Shown: positions 8,315-17,366 of the stretch, one piece after another
Position numbering within the stretch: position 1 is the stretch's first letter
Layout of the letters: every line of letters starts with the position of its first letter
From: Bacteroides sp. An322
GTDB taxonomy: Bacteria > Bacteroidota > Bacteroidia > Bacteroidales > Bacteroidaceae
NCBI RefSeq assembly: GCF_002161765.1
Contig: NZ_NFIN01000003.1
Coordinates: 1 to 64,000, forward strand
Direction of reading: 5' to 3'
Length of the DNA: 64,000 bases
Made by a program: the position numbers and the translations under genes
Notes under the pieces: generated by a model
What the model was told of the DNA's origin: nothing
The model's input: the letters and a program-made list of their open reading frames with translations, nothing else
Databases searched by the model: none

Positions 8315-10318
8315 CTAGTCCGCTTTTTCCTTGATAAGTCCGGTGCGGTATCCTAGCAAAAGTTTCTTTAAATCTTCTATTTGGACTGCCAATTCCTTTC
8401 CTTTATCGGTGTCTTTCACCATCATGCGTTTGGCACTCATTTCTACGATTTGGGTGGTTGATTTAATGTCAAGTCCTTCTTCTATGGCACGTTGGGTTGA
8501 TGTAAACGGTTCGTGTTGCACTAATTGGAATCCGCGTGAATGGTAAACCAATGTATAGCCCGCAATGCCTGTTTCGGGTTGGTAGGCTTTCGAGAAACCT
8601 CCGTCTATCACCATTAATTTCCCGTTTGCCTTAATCGGCTTTTCACCTTTTCCGGCTTTTACGGGTACATGTCCGTTGATGATATGCCGGTGTTCGCCTT
8701 CTACGCCGAATTCATCCAAAATCATGTCGCAGATATCTTCCCGGTCGCGGAGTTGGTAATAATATCCTTTTGTTTCTACATGTGTTTCTTTATCGCTTAC
8801 AAAATAACGTTCGAAAGTCGCCATTTTGTTCTTATCGAAAGCAGGCGAGTCTTTTCCGCACCATAAATACCACATATAGTCTAAGGCAAATGCTTTTTCT
8901 TCGCTATTGCTGTCATCGAAATAGGCAGTACGAATCAACTGACCTACCCGTTTCAATAAGGATTGTCCTTTGTATTTCTTGCCTAAGATGTCTATCTCTT
9001 TCAACGTACCGTCTGCATTGAGCGGCATGGAAGCGTGGAACAACAGGTTCGAGTTGCATACATTGTACATGCATCCGTAGCGGAACAGGCATTTCATGTG
9101 TTTGCGCAATTTTTCGCTTCTGATGAATGAATTGTGCAGTTTTTGTATGATGTCTTCTTCTTCTTCGCTTAGGCGGTACGGGTCTTTCGGGTCTACAGTA
9201 GGGAAGAAACTGTCGCGTAACGGATATTCTTTTCCGTCTATCAGAACCGTATGTTTTTCGAAATCAATGCGGTGTAACAGCATCCGGTCTTCCATATTGA
9301 ATTCAGGTCTGCGGCGGATGATTTCGGCTTCCAGCTTGAACTGAATGATGCTGATAGCTTTGTGCATTTGAGCAATGAGGCGGATGGTTTTCTGATTATC
9401 CGTATTTGTGGTTTCGTCGATACGTGGACCGAAGAGCGTGCAAGGGTCGTTGGCGTATGTCTCCATGGCAAACGTAGCGAGTGGCAAAAGATTGATGCCA
9501 TATCCGTCTTCCAATACGGAAAGGTTTCCGTAACGCATTGCCAAGCGCAATACATTTGCTATGCTGCAATTGTTTCCCGAAGCCGCTCCCATCCAGAGAA
9601 TGTCATGATTTCCCCATTGGATATCAAACTTATGATAATCGCATAAGGTATCCATAATGATGTGCGGGCCGGGGCCACGGTCGAAAATATCACCCAAGAT
9701 ATGGAGGGTGTCGATTGTCAGCCGTTGTATAAGATTGCATAAGGCTACAATGAAATCATCGGCACGGTGGGTTTCGATGATAGTACTGATAATCACATTG
9801 ATGTATGCTTGCTTATTGGGGTCTATGCTGCTTTCATGAAGCAATTCTTGAATGATATACGAAAATTCTTCCGGCAAGGCTTTCCGTACTTTAGAACGGG
9901 TATATTTCGAAGAAACGTTTTGGCATACCTTTACCAATTGGTTCAGGGTAATGACATACCAGTCTTCCAGTTCGGTTTCTTTTTCCTTCACCAGTTGCAG
10001 CTTTTGTTCGGGATAGTAAATCAGGGTGCAAAGCTCTTTCTTTTCCGCTTCGCGCAAGGTATTGCCGAATATTTCGTTTACCTTCCGTTTTATGGCTCCC
10101 GAAGCGTTGCGCAATACGTGCTGGAAAGCTTCATACTCCCCATGGAGGTCTGCAAGGAAATGTTCGGTGCCTTTAGGCAGGTTCAAAATTGCTTTCAAGT
10201 TAATGATTTCGGTACTGGCTGCGGCTATGGTCGGAAAGTTATGCGAAAGCAATTCAAGGTAACGCATGTCTTCCTGAATTATTTCCGGAGTGATTTGGTT
10301 GTAAGGGTTCATGGTCAT
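8315..10318 (-). CDS. fbp: Fructose-1,6-bisphosphatase class III
   Basis: Hydrolyses fructose-1,6-bisphosphate to fructose-6-phosphate in gluconeogenesis. The 667-residue size and calcineurin-like metal motifs fit class III: ADLHGEYEAFQHVL near residue 57, GDIFDRGPGPHIIMDTL, WGNHDILWMGAASGN and NGHVPVKAGKGEKPIKANGK with VIDGGFSKAYQ. In Firmicutes this class replaces class I; it is also usual in Bacteroides. Fbp starts 18 bp after the AspT-like transporter stop, so co-transcription is likely. ATG 10312 (third codon) is an alternative start. Confidence 0.96.
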   Translation of the reverse strand: MTMNPYNQITPEIIQEDMRYLELLSHNFPTIAAASTEIINLKAILNLPKGTEHFLADLHGEYEAFQHVLRNASGAIKRKVNEIFGNTLREAEKKELCTLIYYPEQKLQLVKEKETELEDWYVITLNQLVKVCQNVSSKYTRSKVRKALPEEFSYIIQELLHESSIDPNKQAYINVIISTIIETHRADDFIVALCNLIQRLTIDTLHILGDIFDRGPGPHIIMDTLCDYHKFDIQWGNHDILWMGAASGNNCSIANVLRLAMRYGNLSVLEDGYGINLLPLATFAMETYANDPCTLFGPRIDETTNTDNQKTIRLIAQMHKAISIIQFKLEAEIIRRRPEFNMEDRMLLHRIDFEKHTVLIDGKEYPLRDSFFPTVDPKDPYRLSEEEEDIIQKLHNSFIRSEKLRKHMKCLFRYGCMYNVCNSNLLFHASMPLNADGTLKEIDILGKKYKGQSLLKRVGQLIRTAYFDDSNSEEKAFALDYMWYLWCGKDSPAFDKNKMATFERYFVSDKETHVETKGYYYQLRDREDICDMILDEFGVEGEHRHIINGHVPVKAGKGEKPIKANGKLMVIDGGFSKAYQPETGIAGYTLVYHSRGFQLVQHEPFTSTQRAIEEGLDIKSTTQIVEMSAKRMMVKDTDKGKELAVQIEDLKKLLLGYRTGLIKEKAD

Positions 10319-10336
10319 TATTAGGTTAAAATGGTT

Positions 10337-11998
10337 TTACAAAAACAACATCAGTATCAGTTGGGCAATAATTACGCGGGTAAACATGCCCAACGGATAT
10401 ACGGTAGCATAACTCACGGCTGGATTGTCATTCGGGATGATGTCATTGGCATAATTCAATGCCATTGGGTTCGCCATGCTTCCGCAAAGCATTCCGCAGG
10501 TATTGCCAAAGTCAAGGTGATAACATCTCAAAGCAACAAGTGCCATGATGACTACGGGTACAAAGGTAATAATAAATCCGATACCAATCCACAATGCACC
10601 CTCTGGACGCATCACAGTTTCGAAAAAATGTGCGCCTGCATCCAATCCCAGACAAGCCAAATATAAGGATAATCCAATGCCGCGAAGCATCAGGCTGGCG
10701 CTTCGGGTGGTATAAGTCAGCATGTGGAACCGGGGACCGTATGAGCCTATCAAGATTCCGGCAATGATAGGGCCTCCTGCCAATCCTAATTTGACGGGAG
10801 AGGAGATGCCCGGAATGGCGATAGGAATAGAGCCTACTATCAATCCTAATACGATGCCTATAAAGATAGATGCCAAGTTCGGGTCTTTCAATGTTTTTAC
10901 CGTATTGCCTAATACTTTTTCTACATTTTTGATAGCGGCGGCTTCACCTACTACGGTCAGGCGGTCGCCTAATTGAAGTACTAATTCAGGGGTAGCCAAT
11001 AGTTGTACTCCGCTTCGCAATACCCGGCTGATGTTGATGCCATAAATGTTGCGCAGGCGGAGCGAGCCTAATTTCTTCCCGTTTATTTCGGGGCGGGAGA
11101 TAACGATGTGTTTCGAAATAAGCTGACTATCAATGGCATTCCAATCAATATCTTCCTTGTTCCAGTCTTTCTGTTCTTGTTCGCCGAACAGGATAGTAAG
11201 TGCAGCCACGTCTTTTTCGGTGGTTACTGCCAATAGCCGGTCGTTTTCTTTCAGCATCGTATCAGATGTAGGGATAGATACCTGTCCGTTTCTCCAAAGT
11301 CTGGATATCACGAATTTGCTATATCCCATGTGGACTAATTCGTGAATGGTTTTGCCGAAAATGGCAGGGTTATGTACTTGGAAAGTGGCTATATAGGTAT
11401 GATTCGGGTCGTCATGCGGATGTTCTTCCATATCGCTGGGACGCACAAAAAGCTTTTTGACCACAATAATGGCTAAAATGACCCCTACAACGCCTAAAGG
11501 ATAAGTGACGGCACAACTCAATGCGGCTCCGCTCGTCGGTTCTCCCAATTGTTTTAAGGTTTGTTGTGCGGCACCTAAAGCGGGAGTATTGGTTGTGGCT
11601 CCACAAAGAATCCCTACCATATCCGACATCGAGATAGGAGTGATAGTGGTTAAAGCAACCGCCATAACCGTTCCTAATGCAATGACACCCAGCCCTAACA
11701 AATTTAGCTGATATCCTCCTTGCCGGAGCGAACTGAAGAATCCGGGACCGACTTGCAATCCCAAGGCATAAACAAATAATACCAATCCGAAACTTTCGGC
11801 ATAATTCAGCATTTGCGGGTCAATGGCAAAACCAAGATGTCCGGCAAAGATACCCATAAAGAATACGAATGTCACACCCAGCGAGATACCGCAGACATGT
11901 ATTTTCCCCAATGCAAGTCCCGTAGAGATAATCAGGGAAATGATGATGACCGCCTGTAGGGCGGTTTGCTCAAAAAACAAATTATATAACCATTCCAT
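10337..11998 (-). CDS. Putative transporter, AspT/YidE family
   Basis: A 553-residue inner-membrane protein of the aspartate:alanine exchanger family. Order: about five N-terminal membrane helices (YidE/YbjL duplication), a cytoplasmic stretch with two TrkA-C (RCK-C) regulatory domains (about residues 200-360, with KLGSLRLRNIYGINISRVLR and LQLGDRLTVVGE), then a second set of helices with GLAGGPIIAGILIG and GLDAGAHFF. Substrate cannot be told from sequence. ATG 11998 follows upstream open codons to 12022; MEWLYNLFFEQTALQAVIIIS is the normal start. Between glnN and fbp on the same strand. Confidence 0.85.
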   Translation of the reverse strand: MEWLYNLFFEQTALQAVIIISLIISTGLALGKIHVCGISLGVTFVFFMGIFAGHLGFAIDPQMLNYAESFGLVLFVYALGLQVGPGFFSSLRQGGYQLNLLGLGVIALGTVMAVALTTITPISMSDMVGILCGATTNTPALGAAQQTLKQLGEPTSGAALSCAVTYPLGVVGVILAIIVVKKLFVRPSDMEEHPHDDPNHTYIATFQVHNPAIFGKTIHELVHMGYSKFVISRLWRNGQVSIPTSDTMLKENDRLLAVTTEKDVAALTILFGEQEQKDWNKEDIDWNAIDSQLISKHIVISRPEINGKKLGSLRLRNIYGINISRVLRSGVQLLATPELVLQLGDRLTVVGEAAAIKNVEKVLGNTVKTLKDPNLASIFIGIVLGLIVGSIPIAIPGISSPVKLGLAGGPIIAGILIGSYGPRFHMLTYTTRSASLMLRGIGLSLYLACLGLDAGAHFFETVMRPEGALWIGIGFIITFVPVVIMALVALRCYHLDFGNTCGMLCGSMANPMALNYANDIIPNDNPAVSYATVYPLGMFTRVIIAQLILMLFL

Positions 11999-12014
11999 TT
12001 GGTTTATTCTTTTA

Positions 12015-12090
12015 TTGAACACAGAGACACAAAGCCTCAGAGTTTAATATTAGTACTAAAAGCTCTGTGTCTCCGTGTCTCTGTGTTCAA
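12015..12090. repeat. Inverted repeat of the CAGAGACAC family
   Basis: TTGAACACAGAGACAC at 12015-12030 is exactly complementary to 12075-12090. Inner bases pair partly (CCTCAGAG / CTCTGTG). It lies between glnN and the AspT-like gene. The same arm recurs at 23705, 34216, 45307 (divergent) and 60208. Confidence 0.85.
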
Positions 12091-12101
12091 TCGATAACTA
12101 A

Positions 12102-14291
12102 TTATCTTACAAACAACAATTCGCGGTATTTCGGAAGTGTCCACATTTGGTCGTCCACAATCAGTTCCAGCTTATCAATGTGGTAGCGGATTTGTTCCAA
12201 CATGGGGGCAATCGTGTCGTGGTAAGCAATGGCTTTCTCACGTTGGTCTTCGATTTTGTTTGCTACTTTACGGGCTTCCACCATGGCATCCACATGCTCT
12301 TTGATGTAGCCTGTGTGTTCGGCTATCTGCTTGATGATAGCGATGTTTTCGGCAGACAAAGTTTTGGCTTCATCGGCATCGAACAACGATTTCATCTTGT
12401 AGGCATTGTCTATCAGTTTGGTTTGGTATTCAATGGCTACCGGTACCACGTGGTTCATCACTAAGTCTCCCAATACACGTGCTTCAATCTGGATTTTCTT
12501 CGTGTACATTTCCCATTTCACTTCGTTGCGGGCTTCCAGTTCCTTGCGGTTCATGACACCGGTTGATTCAAACATACGGATTGTGTCCGGTTTCAGGTAA
12601 TTATCGAAAATCAACGGGCAGCTGGTTTCACAATCCAGTCCACGGCGTGCGGCTTCTTCTTTCCATTCCTCGCTATAGCCGTTCCCGTCGAAGCGGATAG
12701 GCTTGCATTCTTTGATGTATCGGCGGACCACTTCAATGATAGCAGAGATTTTCGGCTCTCCTTGTTCTATCAAATTGTCTACATCTTTCTTGAATTGAAT
12801 TAACTGCTCGGCTACAGCAGTATTCAGGGCTATCATCGCGCTTGCGCAATTGGCTTCAGAGCCTGGCGCACGGAATTCGAAACGGTTTCCGGTGAAAGCA
12901 AAAGGCGATGTGCGGTTCCGGTCGGTATTGTCTATCAGCAATTCAGGGATTTGAGGTATATCCAAGCGCATGCTTTGTTTGTCTCCCAACGCTATCAAAT
13001 CGCTATTGGTGCTTTCTTCCAAGTGGTCGAGCACCTTGCTGAGTTGCGTACCCAAGAAAGAAGAAATAATGGCTGGAGGCGCTTCGTGTGCTCCTAGACG
13101 ATGGGCGTTGGTTGCACTCATAATCGATGCTTTCAACAATCCGTTATGATGATATACAGCCATTAAAGTGTTGACGATAAATGTAATAAAGCGCAGGTTT
13201 TCTTCCGGAGTCTTTCCCGGTCCCATGAGCAGAATGCCGTTGTCTGTACCCAATGACCAGTTGTTGTGCTTGCCCGAACCGTTGATGCCCTTAAAAGGCT
13301 TTTCGTGGAGCAAGACGCGGAAACCATGATTGCGTGCCACTTTACGCATCAATGACATAATCAACATGTTATGGTCTACGGCAAGATTGCATTCTTCATA
13401 AATAGGCGCCAATTCAAATTGGTTGGGAGCCACTTCGTTATGGCGGGTCTTTACGGGAATGCCCAATTCCAATGCTTGAATTTCCAAGTCTTTCATGAAG
13501 GCGGCTACACGGGGAGGTATGGCTCCGAAGTAGTGGTCTTCTAATTGTTGGTTCTTAGAAGCCTCGTGTCCCATCAGGGTACGTCCCGTAAGCAAAAGGT
13601 CAGGACGGGCTGCATACAAGCCTTCGTCTACGAGGAAATATTCTTGTTCCCAACCTAAATATGCGATAACCTTTTTTACGGAAGGGTCGAAATAGTGTAC
13701 AACGTCGAGTGCCGATTTAGTCACGGCTTGGATGGATTTCAATAGCGGAGCCTTATAGTCCAGCGATTCTCCGGTATAGGCGATGAATACTGTAGGGATG
13801 CACAACGTATCGTCTACGATGAATACCGGAGAAGAAGGGTCCCATGCACTGTATCCACGTGCTTCAAACGTGTTGCGTACCCCACCGTTCGGGAAAGAAG
13901 AACCGTCGGCTTCCTGTTGTACGAGCAATTTTCCAGAAAATTCTTCCAGCATTCCTCCTTTGCCGTCGTGTTCCACAAAAGCGTCGTGCTTCTCTGCTGT
14001 ACCTTCAGTCAAGGGTTGGAACCAGTGGGTATAATGGGTTACGCCCATTTCTATTGCCCATTTTTTCATGCCCGCAGCCACTTCGTCGGCAATGCTCCGG
14101 TCGAGTGCCGCACCGTTATCAATGACATCTACCAGTTTGGCATATACCTTGCTGGGCAGGTATTTGAACATCTTTTCACGGTTGAATACATATTTCCCGA
14201 AGTATTCACTGGGACGTTCCGAAGGGGGGATTACCTCTACTGGCTTTTTATGAAAAGCTTTCTCTACTACTCTGAATCTTAACTTAGACAT
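12102..14291 (-). CDS. glnN: Glutamine synthetase type III
   Basis: ATP-dependent synthesis of glutamine from glutamate and ammonia. The 729-residue length is diagnostic of GSIII. Visible motifs: PSSPVFIVDDTLCIPT, GWEQEYFLVD (metal-binding Glu), KTRHNEVAPNQFELAPIYEE with NHNM-type VDHNML, FKGINGSGKHNNWSLGTD, and NRTSPFAFTGNRFEFRAPGS. It lies 50 bp after dapL on the same strand with no separate TAnnTTTG box, so nitrogen assimilation and lysine/DAP synthesis may be co-transcribed. Confidence 0.97.
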   Translation of the reverse strand: MSKLRFRVVEKAFHKKPVEVIPPSERPSEYFGKYVFNREKMFKYLPSKVYAKLVDVIDNGAALDRSIADEVAAGMKKWAIEMGVTHYTHWFQPLTEGTAEKHDAFVEHDGKGGMLEEFSGKLLVQQEADGSSFPNGGVRNTFEARGYSAWDPSSPVFIVDDTLCIPTVFIAYTGESLDYKAPLLKSIQAVTKSALDVVHYFDPSVKKVIAYLGWEQEYFLVDEGLYAARPDLLLTGRTLMGHEASKNQQLEDHYFGAIPPRVAAFMKDLEIQALELGIPVKTRHNEVAPNQFELAPIYEECNLAVDHNMLIMSLMRKVARNHGFRVLLHEKPFKGINGSGKHNNWSLGTDNGILLMGPGKTPEENLRFITFIVNTLMAVYHHNGLLKASIMSATNAHRLGAHEAPPAIISSFLGTQLSKVLDHLEESTNSDLIALGDKQSMRLDIPQIPELLIDNTDRNRTSPFAFTGNRFEFRAPGSEANCASAMIALNTAVAEQLIQFKKDVDNLIEQGEPKISAIIEVVRRYIKECKPIRFDGNGYSEEWKEEAARRGLDCETSCPLIFDNYLKPDTIRMFESTGVMNRKELEARNEVKWEMYTKKIQIEARVLGDLVMNHVVPVAIEYQTKLIDNAYKMKSLFDADEAKTLSAENIAIIKQIAEHTGYIKEHVDAMVEARKVANKIEDQREKAIAYHDTIAPMLEQIRYHIDKLELIVDDQMWTLPKYRELLFVR

Positions 14292-14340
14292 AATTACCTT
14301 TGTTGTTTCTTATTATAATAGGTTGCGTTTTTTTCTTTTG

Positions 14341-15570
14341 TTACAAGCATTGGCATAAGCGTTGCATAGCTTCTTGAATGCGTTCTTTTTTCCCGAAAGC
14401 CGTGAGACGCAGATAACCTTCTCCGTTCGGTCCAAAGCCTACACCGGGAGTGGTTACTACTTGAGCTTCGTATAATAGCTTCTCGAAAAACTTCCACGAG
14501 GAAAGTCCGTTTGGAGCTTTTACCCATAAATAAGGCGCATCTTCACCTCCTGTTGCATTTAGTCCGATGCTAGTGAGTGCCCGCTTCATAATCCGGGCGT
14601 TATTCATATAATATTGGATATGGGCTTTCACCTGTTCTTTGCCTTCCGGTGTATAAATGGCTTCCGCTCCGCGTTGGGTAATGTAGGAAGTGCCGTTGAA
14701 CTTCGTTTCCTGATGCCTTTTCCATAGCGGGGTAAGCGGAATGCGTTTCCCTGCCAATGTGCCTCCGGTCAGTTCGTTAGGAATAACGGTATAGCCGCAT
14801 CTTACTCCTGTAAATCCAGCCGTTTTCGAGAAACTCCGAAATTCAATTGCTACTTTTTTAGCTCCTTTTATTTCGTAAATCGAATGCGGAATGTCCGGAT
14901 GTTGGATATAGGCTTCGTATGCTCCGTCAAAGATGAGAAGCGTATCGTTCTCTAAAGCATAGTTAACCCATTTGCGCAATTCTGTTTTGCTTAATACGGT
15001 GCCCGTAGGGTTGTTGGGATAGCATAAATAGATGATATCTACACGTTGTTGGGGAAGCTGCGGAATGAAATTATTCTCCGGCAAGCAAGGCATATAGACC
15101 ACATTGCTCCATTTTCCGTTTGCCTGTAGTTCGCCGGCACGTCCACACGATACGTTCGAATCAATATAAACAGGATAAATCGGGTCGGTTACTCCGATGC
15201 TGTTGTCATGGCGTAAGATGTCTCCGATATTCCCCGTATCACTTTTGCTTCCGTCACTCACAAAGATTTCGCTTGGCTCCAGATGCACACCGCGCGGGTT
15301 ATAATCGTTTTTGATAATGGCGTCAATAAGGAAGGGATACCCTTCTTCCGGTCCATATCCATGGAAAGTATTTTCATGAGCCATTTCATCTACTGCACGG
15401 TGCATGGCTTCGATGCAGGCTTGAGGAAGCGGGAGGGTAACGTCTCCTGTACCTAAGCGGATTAAATCAGCTTTCGGATGGGTGACCTTGAACGAATTGA
15501 CTTTCTTTTCCAAATCGGAGAAAAAGTAATTGTTCGGCAATTTCAGGAAATGTTCGTTAACCAATGCCAT
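14341..15570 (-). CDS. dapL: LL-diaminopimelate aminotransferase
   Basis: PLP enzyme converting tetrahydrodipicolinate directly to LL-diaminopimelate, the short DAP/lysine route used by Bacteroidetes. The 409 residues include VFVSDGSKSDTGNIGDI-type cofactor loop (EIFVSDGSKSDTGNI), YLCYPNNPTGTVLSK, FDGAYEAYIQ, and SFSKTAGFTGVRCGY with the Schiff-base lysine at 249. A clear promoter box lies at 15611-15618. In other Bacteroides I recall dapF next to dapL; here the upstream neighbour is an exporter operon and dapF is not in the window. Confidence 0.96.
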   Translation of the reverse strand: MALVNEHFLKLPNNYFFSDLEKKVNSFKVTHPKADLIRLGTGDVTLPLPQACIEAMHRAVDEMAHENTFHGYGPEEGYPFLIDAIIKNDYNPRGVHLEPSEIFVSDGSKSDTGNIGDILRHDNSIGVTDPIYPVYIDSNVSCGRAGELQANGKWSNVVYMPCLPENNFIPQLPQQRVDIIYLCYPNNPTGTVLSKTELRKWVNYALENDTLLIFDGAYEAYIQHPDIPHSIYEIKGAKKVAIEFRSFSKTAGFTGVRCGYTVIPNELTGGTLAGKRIPLTPLWKRHQETKFNGTSYITQRGAEAIYTPEGKEQVKAHIQYYMNNARIMKRALTSIGLNATGGEDAPYLWVKAPNGLSSWKFFEKLLYEAQVVTTPGVGFGPNGEGYLRLTAFGKKERIQEAMQRLCQCL

Positions 15571-15610
15571 GTTGCGATGTTAGTTTTATGCGTTAGCCTG
15601 TTTTCGTGTG

Positions 15611-15618
15611 CAAAGGTA
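15611..15618 (-). promoter_or_regulatory. dapL promoter -7 box (TACCTTTG)
   Basis: Exact TAnnTTTG match on the minus strand, 41 bases upstream of the dapL start. Confidence 0.7.
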
Positions 15619-15708
15619 TATAAAATCCATGAAATAACCGTCGAAATTTAATAGAATTGCATGAAGGAAGTAATTATATGTCGTTATAATTGAAATTTAT
15701 TTAGCCGA

Positions 15709-15748
15709 GACCACACTTTCTCGAAATTTCTTACGACAAAGTGTGGTC
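15709..15748. terminator. Hairpin downstream of exporter operon
   Basis: GACCACACTTT at 15709-15719 pairs exactly with 15738-15748. It is the first structure after the MFS stop on the minus strand; the T-rich run is on the plus-strand side, so it is not a textbook terminator for that operon. Confidence 0.55.
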
Positions 15749-15769
15749 GTTTGTTTTTCTTCTCTATTG

Positions 15770-17365
15770 TCATTCTTTTTTCTTGACACTAAAGGATTCG
15801 GCAACCATTTTTCTGATTTTCTGCCAACTCGGTATCTGTTTGAGCTCTCGCCGTATCGGTGCATCATACAGCAGGAACAGCAAGAAGAGGAAAATACAGG
15901 CGTAAGCAGCCCATCCGTAGATTTGCTTGACGCTGATTTCAGTCATCTGCGACATGAATGTTTCCATATAATGTGGTATATCTACCGACATTCTGCTTGC
16001 CGAAACATTGTCTATGGTCGCTCCATAACGTGCCACATTGTCGGGAAGAAAATACTTCAAGCCACGAGTGTAAATGGCAGCCCCAATCACACCACCCATG
16101 ACCATGTGGAGCATTTGGAACACGGCAAGGGACTGGAAGAAATGCTGGAAGCTCATGATTTCTTCCGCGCAAGTCAGGAAAGTCACGCTCAACACGGCAT
16201 ACCCGAACCCACGGCAAGCCATAGGCAGACACAACTGGGAGATATGTATGTCGCCTGAAACCGTGAAATAGAATCCGAGCAGATAACATATCACTCCTGC
16301 CAGTCCAATGATAATCAGCCGCAGGTAGTTGAACCGTTTGATGTGCATCCACCAATAGGAAAACAGGCATCCCGCCAGACATCCGGCAAGCACAGGCCAA
16401 TCCAACTGCACGCCGGTCATCGTGCCGTAGTGCATCACTCCCTCAAGGAATGTTTCTTCCAATACATGCTCGGTGGCAAGCAACATTTCCACCAAGGCGA
16501 CCAGCACAAGTATCGGAGCCAGATAACGGTATGTCCACATCTTGGGTTCAAGGTACGGATGACGGATGGAAAACATACGCCCCAAGCAAAACACAAATGT
16601 AACGGCTGCGGAAATACTGACCATGCGAATCACGGGACTGTTCCACCAGTCGTAATAATCGCCATAGTTGAAGACGAACGTGATTTCCAAGGCGAGTGCC
16701 GCCCAAAGCACCGCTCCCAGCCAATCGATGCCAAACAAAGGAAACTTCTTGAACATACGGAAATGGCGTGTGCAGAGGGTCAGTATCAGCAAGTCAATCA
16801 TCATGATGCCGCAGATAAACAATTGCATGTAATCCCAATGGTAATAATACATCAGATAAGTGGCCAGCAAATCGGACAATTGCATACTTCCTAAGATGAT
16901 GATATGCAGCACGGGGAAGAACACGGTAAAGTCGCGTGTCGGACTCATCCAAAGTTGGATGTTGGACATGCACTCGAACGTGCCTTGTATCTTGCACATG
17001 CCTTCGATGAAGCATACCAGCCACAGCAACGGTAGGAAAGTGATATGCGGTGCAACCAGATTGCAGAGCAATACCCCGGTAGCTGCCCCACACAACAAGG
17101 TCTTGTTGGTGAAGCGGAATTTCATACGGAACAGCAAAGGAAAATAGATAGCCATCCCTGCCAAGTTTGCGTAGAGGCACATCAGCAGGTCTTCCCGCAT
17201 CAGGGTCGTTTCCCCCATCATCTGGTTCAGCGTGCCCAAATAAAGCCCTCCGGAAAATTGGAAAGTAAAGGCGATGAACACATATATCCAAGGCCGTATC
17301 CGCTCAGGGACAAAACTCCTGAACATTGGCATGGAGAAAGGTATAGGTTGTGCAGTTCCGCTCAT
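15770..17365 (-). CDS. MFS exporter, inner-membrane part of tripartite pump (EmrB-like)
   Basis: A 531-residue, very hydrophobic protein with about 14 predicted membrane helices, as in DHA2 drug:H+ antiporters. Examples: RPWIYVFIAFTFQFSGGLYLG at the first helix, LAGMAIYFPLLFRMKF, VVALA-type late helices and a final ACIFLFLLFLLYDAPIRREL. Third gene of an operon: the HlyD-type adaptor stops 1 bp before it and TolC-type channel comes first. Together they should move a substrate, probably an amphipathic drug or metabolite, across both membranes. Substrate unknown; no regulator gene lies next to it. Confidence 0.85.
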   Translation of the reverse strand: MSGTAQPIPFSMPMFRSFVPERIRPWIYVFIAFTFQFSGGLYLGTLNQMMGETTLMREDLLMCLYANLAGMAIYFPLLFRMKFRFTNKTLLCGAATGVLLCNLVAPHITFLPLLWLVCFIEGMCKIQGTFECMSNIQLWMSPTRDFTVFFPVLHIIILGSMQLSDLLATYLMYYYHWDYMQLFICGIMMIDLLILTLCTRHFRMFKKFPLFGIDWLGAVLWAALALEITFVFNYGDYYDWWNSPVIRMVSISAAVTFVFCLGRMFSIRHPYLEPKMWTYRYLAPILVLVALVEMLLATEHVLEETFLEGVMHYGTMTGVQLDWPVLAGCLAGCLFSYWWMHIKRFNYLRLIIIGLAGVICYLLGFYFTVSGDIHISQLCLPMACRGFGYAVLSVTFLTCAEEIMSFQHFFQSLAVFQMLHMVMGGVIGAAIYTRGLKYFLPDNVARYGATIDNVSASRMSVDIPHYMETFMSQMTEISVKQIYGWAAYACIFLFLLFLLYDAPIRRELKQIPSWQKIRKMVAESFSVKKKE

Positions 17366-17366
17366 A

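Noticed and set aside
9767-10324. 185-residue frame opposite fbp
   Set aside because: Antisense to the conserved N-terminal part of class III FBPase; no promoter and Phe-rich shadow composition.
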